A stretch of DNA of 64,000 nucleotides from Cyanophora paradoxa (GCA_004431415.1 QPMI01000565.1:1-64000), one strand, 5' to 3'; shown: positions 21,983 through 31,694, counted from the stretch's first letter. Program-made: numbers and translations. Notes: generated by a model not told the origin, from the letters alone.

Positions 21983-24900
21983 CGCGCAGCGCGAGTACTA
22001 CAAACTCGAGAACGAAAAGAAGCAATGGAGCGAGCTGAAAGACAAGGAAATGACAGAGGTCGCGGAGAAGAAGGCGGAAGCGAACAAGCTGATGACAGAC
22101 GCGCAAAGGCAGGAAGAGAGCGCCCTCACCGCGCTAAGGTCGGCAGAGCGCCAGGTCGCGGAAGAGCGCACGAAAATGATACTCGAAGCCGAGGAGGAGC
22201 TGAAGAGGATAAACGAGCAAAGGGAAGCCGCCAAGGCGAAAAAGCTCCAGGAAATTGAGGCGCTTACCGCGGGCACAGAGCTGCTCGAGGCGCAGAGGAA
22301 AGAGATCGAGGATAGGAAGAAGAAATTGGAAAAGGAGGCAGAGGCAAGGAGGCAGCTGCTGGAAGAGGAAGAGGAAACGAGGAGAAAGGCAGGAGAGCTG
22401 CAAACGGGCGCGGTGCAGGAGGCGAACAGGCTCCGGGAGGAGATCAAAAATTTAAAGGAGGCGGCCGAGCGAGCAGACGAGCAGTCGAAAAAATTCAAGG
22501 CCAACGCGGACGAGCTGGCGCAGAGGCTGCTCAAGTACGCGGCCACCGCAGAGGCACGCTCGCCCATGGGGACGGCCGAGACGCAGACCACACCGAGGCC
22601 CGACCCGAGGCCGGCGGCAGAGAGGCTACCCTTTGCGCGTCTGGGTAGGAGCGACCAGGTGAAAGAGCTCATCGGCCTCACGGTCGAGGACCAGAGGGCC
22701 CTCTTCGATGCGTTAGAGCAGCGGCGCAGGGCGGACGAGGAGGCGGTCGCCAAGACAGAAGAGGAACGACTGAAGGCAATGCAAACTGCATCGGACGAGG
22801 AATTCGCACGTCTCGAAGAGCCAAAGGTTGCGGGACGGAAGAGGGCCCTCGAGGCCTTCAAAAACAACACCCTCGATGCCATGGGGGCAAAGATGCGAGA
22901 GCTGAAGAGAAACGAATCGCGCAACGGCGAGAAAATACGAGCTCTCGGGGTTGACATTCGCGACTTCACATATGTGATGAATCAGCTGACGGGCAGGGGC
23001 CAGAAAGACGCGGAAGAGCTGAGGAGAAAGATGGCCGATGAGAAGTGGAAAAACTTTGAGCGCGCGTACGTGCAAAGGTACATCAGCGATGCCATCTGGA
23101 TAGCATACGGCGACGCGGAGGAGATGCACCGCGAACTGCGGACCGAAGCGAGCCTATGGCGGGGCGGCCTCGAATGGTCACTGTACCGGATGCAAAAGGG
23201 GGAGTTTCTGGCAGAGCTGCGAGCCAATCCGAAAACGGTGAGCATCGGCGCACAGAGCGCGTACGTCGGCATGGTCAATTACGTGGAGAAGCTGAGCAAG
23301 TTTTGGGAAAAGCGAAGAGCCGTCATTCCAGCGGAGGGTCTTGCACAGTACGACGCCATGGTGCGCGATCTGGAGGCCTTTAAACGTGAGCATCCACCCG
23401 CCAAATACAAGCTTTACATAGATACAACGGCGTTCATAGGCGAACTAAGGAAGAGAGGAGACGAGGCCAAGAGTCAGATCGAGGAGCGCTACAGAAAGGC
23501 CCAAGCGGACAAGGAGTACGCAAACAGGGTGATTGAAGAGCGGAAGCAGCAGGCGAAGGAGAACGCGGCGAGACGCAACGCCGAGATAGAAGAGCAGAGG
23601 AGGAAGATCGCAGAGCGCAAGGCGGCAGAGGAGGAGGCGAGAAAAACAAAGGTAGAAACAGAGTACCAAGCCTTGAAGCGGGAGGCCAATCAAATATTAA
23701 AACGAAGGGGAAGGGCGTACGCCGATGAGGGCGCGGGCGTCGGCTTGGCCAGCCCAGACGACATCACACTCGCGGAGAGGGACGACGTTTCCGTGGAGGA
23801 GATGCGCCCGGGCACCGCCCGCCTGCCCTCCGAGGGCGTGTTTCAGACGCTCGACAGGCGCGTGATGGGCGACTCGGACGTTATTTTGCGCAACGCCCTG
23901 ATGCCCTACGGCGACTGGAACCGCGCCACCGCCGACGCCCTTGCGGATTTCGACCTCGAGCGATTCACCACCAAAGAGCAGCGCGACGCCTACCTGGGGC
24001 GCCCGAGGGCAAGGCGGCCCGGGGTGGCCAAGGAGGCCCTCAGCGCCGAGACGCTCTTCTCCGCGATGGGTACGGCGAACAACGATGGCATGCCCTTTGG
24101 TGTGGCCGACCTCTTCCAGGGGGCGGGTATCGACCTGGTGGGCGCCGGGCTTGGGGGTACGGGCTCAAGGGCCGGCAGACGACTGGGGGCGGGGGCGACC
24201 GGCCTTGGGCTGACGGCACTGGGCGGGCTACTCTCGTCCTACCAAGCCCTGGAGAGCGGACAGATCACGCAAGCGCAGTTCATGGACAACTTCCGCGACA
24301 GCATGATCATGACCGTGGGCTCGTTTGGCCTTCAGCAGGGGCTCACGTCCGGCCTTCAGTTCCTGAGACCTGGCATGAAGATTGGGTTCGTGGGTGGCAT
24401 GGGCCTGTCGATCCTCGCAGGAATGATCGCCGGCGTCTTCGTGGACATCCTGAACAAGAGGGATGTGGGTACCATCATCAAGAACTTTTTTATGTACCCC
24501 ATCAACTGGGCAGCCGATACGATTCAGTTCATCGGCAAGATCGCGCAGGACATGGTCGAGTGGGGCATTGAGACCTTCGGCTCCGAGGCCGAGCAACTGA
24601 GGATGCGGATTCGGCGAATTGAGGGCGAGCTAGGCGACAACCCCATGGGCGTTTTTACCGGAAGGGGCGGCGACAACGGGGCGCTGAAACTCATCATGGA
24701 GATCGAAACGCTGAAGATGGACGCTGGAAACCAGAAGCAGCCCGAAAGCCTGCAGAAGTTCATCCACGCACTCGACAACGCAATCAACGATTACCGTACC
24801 CCCAAGGACCAGAAGACTCTGCTCGAAATTGATCGTGCAACGGTGCTATACCTGTCGCAGCTCACGGAAACAATGCAGGATGGGCTACTGGCCCTGAACA

Positions 24901-26240
24901 TTGGCCTAAAGCAGGTGATGCTGGATCTAAAGGAAATGATGACGGCGGAGGCCAAGAACAGGAAGCGCGTATTAATTGCGGTCTACCAGGAGGGCCTCAA
25001 CAGAATCAACCACATCGACGCCCTAAGGCGCGAATTCGGCTCGGCCATCCGTCACTCGGGCGTCTCGTCGAACGGAGGGGCGCAGGTGGCCCGCCTGGCG
25101 GACGCCAACTCGCGCCTCGAAATTCCCGGGACCTTCCGCATGCAGGATTGGTGGGAGGCCGGGGCCTTCAGGAACTACGGGGCCTTCATAGACAACGGGA
25201 TTAATTCGCAGAGCCCCAAGGCAAACTGGCTGGTACCCAAGGCGTACGTCGATAAATTGATGGACAGGCCCGCGGCACCCTACACCAAAAAGATCACCAA
25301 AGGCATCGAGTACTGGGCACCCTCGGCTGACCAGCCCGTCTTTGCCTCGCAGAATTACGAGTGGCACATGGCGCCAGGGGCGAGTCAGGCAGTCAGCACC
25401 GTGGGCGTAATTGCGCCTCAGCTGGCGACGGTGGCGCACACAGGTGAATACGAAGACCTGAAAGGCAAGCCAACGATACCGACTGTACCAACAACGTGGG
25501 GGTGGGATAGCATTACAGGCAAGCCGACGCAGACAACACGAAACGCAGCCCAGCTCGAGTACCCCGTGACCCAGCCCGTGAGCACCGTCGGCGTCGTGCA
25601 GCCCCGCCTGGCGACGGTTGCTTACACGGGTGCCTTTGCGGATTTGAGTGGCAGGGGGCACACGCACTCGCTTTCGGAGATAAGGGACTGGGCGGGGGCG
25701 CCAGATTTATCGGGGTACGCCCTCTCGACCCACAATCACGAAGGGGTGTATGCAACTGCAGGGCACGATCACGAGGGGACGTACGCCCCCTTCACCCACA
25801 GCCACACCCAGTACTCAACGACCGGTCACGATCACGACGATGCGTACGCTTCAAAGCGGAGGGTGAACGAACAGGCGTACGTTCAGACGGGGAAAACGTC
25901 GCGTATTCTTGGAAACAGAGAATACACAGACGGAGAAGTTGTGACAGCGTCGGGGTCAGAGACCTTTTCGATAGAGTACATGAATGACCCTTCCATTTCA
26001 CTCTCGTTCAAATCGAAGAGCGGATACAGCAGCTACTTTGATGTTGCTATTCTGGAAGCGCTGGACATCCCCTACGGTTTGGACAGCAACGGTAACATTA
26101 CCTACAGCACCGTCAAAGGATTTGGCTGGGTGCTGAAGCTTAAGTGCCGGGGTGGGGTGACCCTCGCAGGAGGCCCCTGGACGTTTGAGGTGCAGTGGAT
26201 TGCAGCGGGGCCACGACTGGAAGACCAACTGCTGGTGTAA
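21963..26240 (+). CDS. Giant coiled-coil protein with membrane-like segment and phage-tail-fibre C-terminus (GC-rich block)
   Basis: 1425 residues. Residues 1-200 and 520-620 are highly charged coiled coil (Glu/Lys/Arg/Ala). Residues 735-790 are Gly-rich ('LVGAGLGGTGSRAG'), and residues 815-850 form a hydrophobic, membrane-like segment ('GFVGGMGLSILAGMIAGVF'). From about 1155 it resembles tail fibres: 'YEDLKGKPTIPT', 'HTHSLSEI', then five HxH units ('HNHEGVYATAGHDHEGTY'). The HxH and GKP repeats match those of the AT-rich fibre gene. The frame opens inside the palindrome (first codons MNIHMC come from its arm), so the true N-terminus is probably lost or lies further in. Role unknown; a long virion protein is the best guess. 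Confidence 0.65.
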   Translation: MNIHMCDAQREYYKLENEKKQWSELKDKEMTEVAEKKAEANKLMTDAQRQEESALTALRSAERQVAEERTKMILEAEEELKRINEQREAAKAKKLQEIEALTAGTELLEAQRKEIEDRKKKLEKEAEARRQLLEEEEETRRKAGELQTGAVQEANRLREEIKNLKEAAERADEQSKKFKANADELAQRLLKYAATAEARSPMGTAETQTTPRPDPRPAAERLPFARLGRSDQVKELIGLTVEDQRALFDALEQRRRADEEAVAKTEEERLKAMQTASDEEFARLEEPKVAGRKRALEAFKNNTLDAMGAKMRELKRNESRNGEKIRALGVDIRDFTYVMNQLTGRGQKDAEELRRKMADEKWKNFERAYVQRYISDAIWIAYGDAEEMHRELRTEASLWRGGLEWSLYRMQKGEFLAELRANPKTVSIGAQSAYVGMVNYVEKLSKFWEKRRAVIPAEGLAQYDAMVRDLEAFKREHPPAKYKLYIDTTAFIGELRKRGDEAKSQIEERYRKAQADKEYANRVIEERKQQAKENAARRNAEIEEQRRKIAERKAAEEEARKTKVETEYQALKREANQILKRRGRAYADEGAGVGLASPDDITLAERDDVSVEEMRPGTARLPSEGVFQTLDRRVMGDSDVILRNALMPYGDWNRATADALADFDLERFTTKEQRDAYLGRPRARRPGVAKEALSAETLFSAMGTANNDGMPFGVADLFQGAGIDLVGAGLGGTGSRAGRRLGAGATGLGLTALGGLLSSYQALESGQITQAQFMDNFRDSMIMTVGSFGLQQGLTSGLQFLRPGMKIGFVGGMGLSILAGMIAGVFVDILNKRDVGTIIKNFFMYPINWAADTIQFIGKIAQDMVEWGIETFGSEAEQLRMRIRRIEGELGDNPMGVFTGRGGDNGALKLIMEIETLKMDAGNQKQPESLQKFIHALDNAINDYRTPKDQKTLLEIDRATVLYLSQLTETMQDGLLALNIGLKQVMLDLKEMMTAEAKNRKRVLIAVYQEGLNRINHIDALRREFGSAIRHSGVSSNGGAQVARLADANSRLEIPGTFRMQDWWEAGAFRNYGAFIDNGINSQSPKANWLVPKAYVDKLMDRPAAPYTKKITKGIEYWAPSADQPVFASQNYEWHMAPGASQAVSTVGVIAPQLATVAHTGEYEDLKGKPTIPTVPTTWGWDSITGKPTQTTRNAAQLEYPVTQPVSTVGVVQPRLATVAYTGAFADLSGRGHTHSLSEIRDWAGAPDLSGYALSTHNHEGVYATAGHDHEGTYAPFTHSHTQYSTTGHDHDDAYASKRRVNEQAYVQTGKTSRILGNREYTDGEVVTASGSETFSIEYMNDPSISLSFKSKSGYSSYFDVAILEALDIPYGLDSNGNITYSTVKGFGWVLKLKCRGGVTLAGGPWTFEVQWIAAGPRLEDQLLV

Positions 26241-26263
26241 TGCTTTTTCTAAGTATCTGGTAA

Positions 26264-27085
26264 ATGTCCGTCGCTGTCCCTCTATTCACCTATGCCGCCA
26301 GCGTGAATCACAAGGCAGATCACACAATAAAAGAGACGGTCCTCGGCAACCAGGCCACCGAGACCCCCTACAACGCCACGGCCGTCCCCTTCTCCGAGGC
26401 CGATCTCGTCCGCGTCGGCGAGCTGCGCTGCGATAAGATGCGCACACGGGAGGGCGGGTCGGCCGTGCCGGGGCGCGTGAGGACGCAGAGGCTCACCGTC
26501 ACGAACGGGGCCTGGGACGGGAGTGGGTACAGCACAAACCAGATGGCCTTTAACGGGGCTGCCGATGGGGAGGGGAACGCGGCGCTGTACGTGCAGGGAG
26601 GGGGTGCCAATATCGTCGGCGGTGCGAGGGTCAACGGCGACGCAACGGTCACGGGCACGGTGACGACGAACGTAGTGAAGGCAAATCAGCATGAATTCAT
26701 GACCGTTTACGCACTCGGGGGAAACAATTCGGGCACTACTCTGGCTACGTACACAGGCTTCAACAGCATTATTCTAAACAGGTTGGGTGCTTCCACCATT
26801 TACAATGGACGATTCACGGCAAAGAAGGCAGGCATCTACCTGGTTGCCTTTTCCGCTCTCACGGCGAATTCCCCGGTCGGCAACACCGCAGAGGCGCAGC
26901 TGTGGAAAACAGGGAGCTGGACTGGCGTTCGCTGTTTCACAGAGCTCGCTGGAAGGCACGAGTGCATTGCGTTCACTATCTTCATCCAACTGAACGTGGA
27001 CGATTACCTGGAAATGAAATTACAAAACATTTGGGCAGACTCGTCCATGTTCTTTACGGTGGGATTAATCACAGCCACCGACTAG
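26264..27085 (+). CDS. Fibre head protein with C1q-like domain (GC-rich member)
   Basis: 273 residues. The N-terminal part has 'VPLFTYAASVNHKADHTI', matching the start of the AT-rich gene at 48974, then 'RVGELRCDKMRT' and 'GGGANIVGGARVNGDATVTG', the stalk signatures of the AT-rich fibre head family. Residues 140-273 look like a C1q/TNF-type beta sandwich ('GRFTAKKAGIYLVAFSAL', 'DYLEMKLQN'), a fold used for receptor or glycan binding. It follows the giant fibre gene by 23 bases, as fibre heads follow the long fibre in the AT-rich element. It ends 2 bases from the convergent next gene. Confidence 0.7.
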   Translation: MSVAVPLFTYAASVNHKADHTIKETVLGNQATETPYNATAVPFSEADLVRVGELRCDKMRTREGGSAVPGRVRTQRLTVTNGAWDGSGYSTNQMAFNGAADGEGNAALYVQGGGANIVGGARVNGDATVTGTVTTNVVKANQHEFMTVYALGGNNSGTTLATYTGFNSIILNRLGASTIYNGRFTAKKAGIYLVAFSALTANSPVGNTAEAQLWKTGSWTGVRCFTELAGRHECIAFTIFIQLNVDDYLEMKLQNIWADSSMFFTVGLITATD

Positions 27086-27087
27086 AA

Positions 27088-29175
27088 CTACATCAGCGCG
27101 TGTACAGCTGCAAGGTCGGTGATGGCGCTGTTGAATACGATAATGTCATCGACCCATCCGTTCCACCCGAACGTGCCCACCTCCGTCTCCGTTTCGCCTG
27201 CGCCAACACGGAAGGGGTGCTGGGTGTTGGGAAGGAAGCCGGAGTTGACGGAATAGGCCGTCCCGTTGCTCGTGAAGATGTGCGTGGTTCCGTTGTAGCT
27301 GCCAGCGAACTTATACTTCGTGTTGGCCGAGGAAGCGAAGTTGCCCAGCGTGTTCTGCCCCGGTCCCGGGGTCACCGTCCAGTGCTGAATCGCACCCGCG
27401 CTCGTCCTGTAAAACATGTAGCCGCCGGGGGTACCGCGCGAGGAGAGCGGCGACATGAAGTCCGCGGGGGATGGCGCCGACGTGAACAGACAGCTGAACG
27501 AAACCGTGAAAGGTGAAGTGTTGAACGCGGCCGTGTAGGGCACCTGCAGACTGGTTGTGTTTGCGTAGTTGAAAACGACCCTGCCCCCCGAGTAGGCCGG
27601 CTGCCTTGCCAGCGTGCTGCGGGCCAGGTCCCGCCCGAGGCCGCTCTGATCGTACATCTTCTGCACGGTGGCCGTGTACCCAGAAATCCAAGTGGCAAAC
27701 GGCGTCCCGCTTCGATTGTACGCGGTGTTCAGGTTGCCCGCCGCGTCGGCATAAAAGTCGGTAATGGTACCATCGCTTCTGCGCAGCTCGAGCGTAGGCC
27801 CCACGTACGCCGCCCGGAGCCTGCGGGTCGAATACCCCGCGATCGCCGCATTCTTGGTGGCCGTCGAAATGGTCGCTGCATCGAGCATGTAGCTGCCAAC
27901 CGGCGCTGCAGAGGAGCTGCTAGAGGGAGGGCCCTCCTCGCCAATCTGGTTCACACCCTTCACGGTGTACGTGTACGTCGAGCCGAAGTACGTGGCCACG
28001 TCCGAGTAGGGGCCCGAGCTCACGTTTGCGTAGAAGACGCCGTCCCTGTAAATGTTGTAGGAGGTCGTAACGCCAGTGGCTGGCGCCGACCAAGTCAGCA
28101 CAATGGGCTGCTCGGTGCCCGCCGCAGGGGCCGTGGCCACCAGCCCCGTGGGCGCTGCCGGATCCGTGGTGACGTAGGCGGCTATACTCTTCGGCCCCTG
28201 CCCTCCCGTGTTCGTCGCGGAGACCTGGTACTCGTACCCCGTACCCCAGACCGTGGTCGCGTCGCTGTACGAGTTTGTCACAGAGTCTACAAGGTAGGCC
28301 CCGTCCCTGTAGATCTTGTACCCCGTGGCCCCCGTGGAAGCGGTCCAGCTGATGCTGACGGGCTGCTGCTGGTCGTCTGGTGCCGTTGCAATTAAGGCTG
28401 TGGGCGCGTTCGGTATCGTCCAGACCAGGAGCGGATCAGACTTATCGTATTCTTCTGTGCCTATAATACCGGCCACCTGGTAGGAGTATTCCGTACCCCA
28501 CGTAAGGGCGGTGCTATCGTCAATGTACGAGGTAGATAGGGCGCTGCTTGCGAATCCGATGGGGGTACCGTCCCTGTAAATTCGAATCGAGTCCGCGCCC
28601 TCCATGGCCACCCAGTTGATTGTGACGACAATGGCGGGTTTCGGGAAGCCCGCAGAGGCGGGGCCGCCCCCTGCGATAAAATCGCCGTAGGTCTGGGCCG
28701 TGGCAGTCGTGAGCGTGGTGTAGGCTTCGATTGGAGGGTCGAAGCCGCCTACACCTTGGAAGGCAATGTAATTACTCATGGCACCCTCGTGCGTGTAGAG
28801 AAGGGTCTGCGTGTAGGTGGTGGGCGGGGCTCTACCATCCGAGCCGGTGCTGCTGCTGCTCTGTTCGCGCACGGCCGTCACACGGTAGATTCTGAAATCA
28901 CCCAAGTTGAAGGGCGAGTCCGTGTACGTGAGCGTGGGAGCGTTGACAGTGACCACCAGCGTCCACGGCCCGTCAACGTCATCGCCTCTATACACCTTGT
29001 ACTTTACGGCGTTGGTGACGGCGTTCCAGAACAGCTGAAATCTGTAGGTGCTGTCCCCGTTGCTGAATGTGTCGCCTGATCGGATCTGGGGCCTGCCCAC
29101 AGTCAGCGAGATCGGCTCCACGCCGTACTGCGGGGCCTGCACCACCTGTTTCTTCACGAATACGAAGCGGGGCAT
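27088..29175 (-). CDS. Fibronectin-III / arabinofuranosidase-like / LamG surface protein
   Basis: 695 residues. Four fibronectin type III-like repeats are seen (about residues 35-125, 165-255, 258-340, 345-430), each with the 'YKIYRDG' strand and a 'WGTxYxYQV' strand. Next, 'YSTRRLRAAYVGPTLELRRS' and 'MYDQSGLGRDLARS' (about 445-545) match the arabinofuranosidase-B-like fold seen in phage and giant-virus surface proteins. The last 150 residues ('FTVSFSCLF', 'GWVDDIIVFNSAI') look like a LamG/concanavalin-like domain. No signal peptide is evident. A glycan-binding virion protein is the likely role. Convergent with the fibre head gene. Confidence 0.65.
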   Translation of the reverse strand: MPRFVFVKKQVVQAPQYGVEPISLTVGRPQIRSGDTFSNGDSTYRFQLFWNAVTNAVKYKVYRGDDVDGPWTLVVTVNAPTLTYTDSPFNLGDFRIYRVTAVREQSSSSTGSDGRAPPTTYTQTLLYTHEGAMSNYIAFQGVGGFDPPIEAYTTLTTATAQTYGDFIAGGGPASAGFPKPAIVVTINWVAMEGADSIRIYRDGTPIGFASSALSTSYIDDSTALTWGTEYSYQVAGIIGTEEYDKSDPLLVWTIPNAPTALIATAPDDQQQPVSISWTASTGATGYKIYRDGAYLVDSVTNSYSDATTVWGTGYEYQVSATNTGGQGPKSIAAYVTTDPAAPTGLVATAPAAGTEQPIVLTWSAPATGVTTSYNIYRDGVFYANVSSGPYSDVATYFGSTYTYTVKGVNQIGEEGPPSSSSSAAPVGSYMLDAATISTATKNAAIAGYSTRRLRAAYVGPTLELRRSDGTITDFYADAAGNLNTAYNRSGTPFATWISGYTATVQKMYDQSGLGRDLARSTLARQPAYSGGRVVFNYANTTSLQVPYTAAFNTSPFTVSFSCLFTSAPSPADFMSPLSSRGTPGGYMFYRTSAGAIQHWTVTPGPGQNTLGNFASSANTKYKFAGSYNGTTHIFTSNGTAYSVNSGFLPNTQHPFRVGAGETETEVGTFGWNGWVDDIIVFNSAITDLAAVHALM

Positions 29176-29214
29176 TTTCCTCTACGATCCGAAAAAATAT
29201 CTGCCCCGGTGTAA

Positions 29215-29895
29215 ATGACTTCCAACTGGTACCAGACCCTCAAAGGTGATCTGGATGTTGGTACCAACGCCAAGGATTTCGCACGCATCTCCTCTGGCAG
29301 CTACGTGGACGTCTTCCTGCAGAATCCCGTCGTGATTCAGGCCGTTCAGAACGCCTATGCCACGCCCAAGATTTACTCCTATCAGCTCTTCTTCGACCCT
29401 CTGAGCCTCAGCGCAGAGGTAATCGAGCTGCTGCACGAATCAGGACTCGTGAAAAAGGTGGCACCTGCCACGGCCACTGCCAACGTCTTGCGCTGTCTCG
29501 AGGTCAAGTTCAGGGAGACGGGGTACGGCCCCACCGTGAACCGGTACCCCAGTTCTTCGAATCTTCCGGGCACGGGAGTCTACCAGATGAGGGGTACGCT
29601 CAAGGGCGACGCGCTCTTCACGAAATTCAATCCAAGTCCCGCGACCCTGGGGGCCCTCTACACGGGCGGCAACCCACGCGGCTCGACTCTACCCCGCTTC
29701 CCCTTCACCTTTTTCAGGTTCCAGGTCTTCCCCCTCTCCTACGCCGCCGACCAGCCCCACTTCAGCACGGGCGCCAGCCTCTGCGCGGAGCTGCGCGAGT
29801 GCTCGATTTCCTACGCGTACGGCACCGACGCGGACTCCGTGCCTGGGATCCGCGTCATGAACATCGGTGGCGACATCACCCTCTTTCACGGATAA
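29215..29895 (+). CDS. Unknown protein, paralogue of the next gene
   Basis: 226 residues, no recognised family. It shares with the following gene the segment 'FLQNPVVIQAVQNAYATP ... SAEVIELLHESGLVKKV' and 'LRCLEVKF', so the pair arose by duplication. It is rich in beta-forming residues and has no signal peptide. 23 bases separate the two genes, which are probably co-expressed. Start codon follows the GC-rich intergenic of 39 bases after the divergent gene. Confidence 0.55.
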   Translation: MTSNWYQTLKGDLDVGTNAKDFARISSGSYVDVFLQNPVVIQAVQNAYATPKIYSYQLFFDPLSLSAEVIELLHESGLVKKVAPATATANVLRCLEVKFRETGYGPTVNRYPSSSNLPGTGVYQMRGTLKGDALFTKFNPSPATLGALYTGGNPRGSTLPRFPFTFFRFQVFPLSYAADQPHFSTGASLCAELRECSISYAYGTDADSVPGIRVMNIGGDITLFHG

Positions 29896-29918
29896 TCTTT
29901 CTCATTTGAGGTCGCAAA

Positions 29919-30731
29919 ATGCCGACCACCTCGGCCACCATCGTGAAGACCGTGTCTGCCGGCTCGATCGTCCCCGATTTCTACGGCAACGCTGGGAACG
30001 TGGCCAACGCAGGGACGGACAAGGTGGAGTGGGACGGAAACTACGCCACCCCGCTCACCGTGAGGGTCCAGAATCCCGTCATGTTGCGCGTCACCTCCAA
30101 CGATTTCGAGAATCCCGCCTCGTGCTCCGTGTACGTGTACTTTGACATCGACTCGGGCGTGAGCGCGGATGAGGCGGAGGCGCTCTGGCTCTCGGGCCTC
30201 CTGAAAAAGATAGAGCCCTCCGTCCCCGACAGGCCCGCGATTCGCGTGCTCGAGCTCAAGTTCACTGCGAACACCGCCCTCACTCGTAAGTTCACGAATG
30301 GTGCGAATCCGAACATCAAAACGCATTTAGATGGCGCCCTCATCGATGCCACACACAAGACCACGCAGGCCGTTCCCTTTGAGATGTACAACCTCTGGAA
30401 GATGACCGCAAAGGAGATGATGACGAATGCCACCACGGGCGGCGCCTCGGGTACCGATTATTCATACGGCGCCTCGAATCCCCGTACCCAGGTCTGGCCC
30501 CGGCTCCTCTTCACGAAATTCACTTTCAAATTGTACAACAACATCGCCGGAATGCCTACCTCTGGAATGGTCGTGGGCTCTACCCTCATGGCCGAAGTAA
30601 TTGAGGCAGAGGCGGACTACACGACTGCGACTACCAACTCGACAGCGCCAGGCGCCGGAGCCGAAGTTTACGTGGCCTGGGAAACGGTCGGTCGCGAGTA
30701 CGACACCAAGATTCACACCACTAGCGTCTAG
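29919..30731 (+). CDS. Unknown protein, paralogue of the previous gene
   Basis: 270 residues. The shared core is 'VRVQNPVMLRVTSNDFENP ... ADEAEALWLSGLLKKIEPS' followed by 'IRVLELKF'. The C-terminal half ('RTQVWPRLLFTKFTFKLYNN') also parallels the neighbour ('LPRFPFTFFRFQVFPL'). No catalytic motif is visible. The last 11 bases overlap the convergent HNH gene. A structural virion role is possible from context only. Confidence 0.55.
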   Translation: MPTTSATIVKTVSAGSIVPDFYGNAGNVANAGTDKVEWDGNYATPLTVRVQNPVMLRVTSNDFENPASCSVYVYFDIDSGVSADEAEALWLSGLLKKIEPSVPDRPAIRVLELKFTANTALTRKFTNGANPNIKTHLDGALIDATHKTTQAVPFEMYNLWKMTAKEMMTNATTGGASGTDYSYGASNPRTQVWPRLLFTKFTFKLYNNIAGMPTSGMVVGSTLMAEVIEAEADYTTATTNSTAPGAGAEVYVAWETVGREYDTKIHTTSV

Positions 30732-31086
30732 ACTGGCTAAGCTGCATTAGCGCCTGTGCCGCCTCCATCATCTCCCGAATCTCCTCGCTCTTCTCCTGTA
30801 AATTGGCGTACCCCCTCCTCTTCTTGCGAATATCCGACATTGATGCCCAGCGCAGGTTCTCCCTCCTGTAGTCCAGCGGGTTGCCGTTGATGTGTTCCAC
30901 GTAGCGTCCACGTGGCGACTTCCCGAGGATCAGTTGGGAGAGGTAGTGCTTGCGCCCTCCGAATGTCTTGCTCACCCTGTCCCTGTCCACTCTCCAGGGA
31001 AACTCCAAGGCACTCGGGGGTACGTCCGAGTTGACCAGGACGTTGTAGGCGACGTCTTGCGAGTCGGTGCACCGGAGCAGGGCCAT
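30721..31086 (-). CDS. HNH endonuclease (HNH_3-like)
   Basis: 121 residues. 'YVEHINGNPLDYRRENLRW' near residues 61-79 is the core of HNH_3 nucleases (His, then N-x-P-x-D-x-R-x-x-N-L). The preceding 'YLSQLILGKSPRG' matches the typical N-terminal strand pair. The C-terminal 35 residues are helical and charged, possibly DNA-binding. Such small HNH genes are mobile in phages and giant viruses. It lies at the edge of the GC-rich gene cluster, next to repeat arrays. Confidence 0.75.
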   Translation of the reverse strand: MALLRCTDSQDVAYNVLVNSDVPPSALEFPWRVDRDRVSKTFGGRKHYLSQLILGKSPRGRYVEHINGNPLDYRRENLRWASMSDIRKKRRGYANLQEKSEEIREMMEAAQALMQLSQSRR

Positions 31087-31106
31087 TTTGCCCTAGGTTC
31101 AGAAAA

Positions 31107-31625
31107 ACCTGGGACTTGGGACTTGGGACTTGGGACTTGGGACTTGGGAAGAGTTGAAACCCAGGTCCCGGCCCAGACTTTCTCCAGGATCAGAAATTTG
31201 TCAGACAAGTCAGGTGAGTTTTTCTACCGACTTTTTTACTCCTACCACCCCTCGTACTCTTTTTTACTCGTAGTCTTTTTTACTCGTATCCCATCTCGTA
31301 CCCTCCTTCTCTCGACATCTCGCACGAATACTCCTACCCCTCTTCACATCCTTTTTCGGTTGCATACTCTCGTGAGCTTTCATGTCCAGTATCATGCTAC
31401 AAGTCGTACGACAGTTCAGACTCTACCTCGCTTGAAATCTCACCTGGAATGTCACCAGAAACGTCGTATCCAGAATTCCGTACCCCTTTCTAAGTCTGCC
31501 CGGTGGTTAGGGACTTGGTGCAGCAAACTCTCAGATCCAGAGAAAGTCAGGGCCCAGACCCTGAGTCTAACTCTTCCCAAGTCCCAAGTCCCAAGTCCCA
31601 AGTCCCAAGTCCCAAGTCCCAGGAT
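31107..31625. repeat. Inverted pair of 7-bp AAGTCCC minisatellites
   Basis: Five GGGACTT units at 31110-31148 and six AAGTCCC units from about 31578 face each other, with matching flanks (GGGAAGAGTT and AACTCTTCCC). They bound about 430 bases of pyrimidine-rich DNA without a gene. The structure resembles a small foldback or MITE-like element. Confidence 0.6.
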
Positions 31626-31694
31626 CGCGCCAAGTCACAACTGAATAGTCGGCCAATTTTTACAAGTATGTACAATGGAATGACGCAATACTAT

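Noticed and set aside
22000-29900. Long antisense open frames in the GC-rich block
   Set aside because: They mirror high GC third positions of the sense genes and have no domain signals.
31577-31625. CRISPR array or telomeric repeat
   Set aside because: A 7-bp unit without spacers is a minisatellite; arrays are internal and not at an end.
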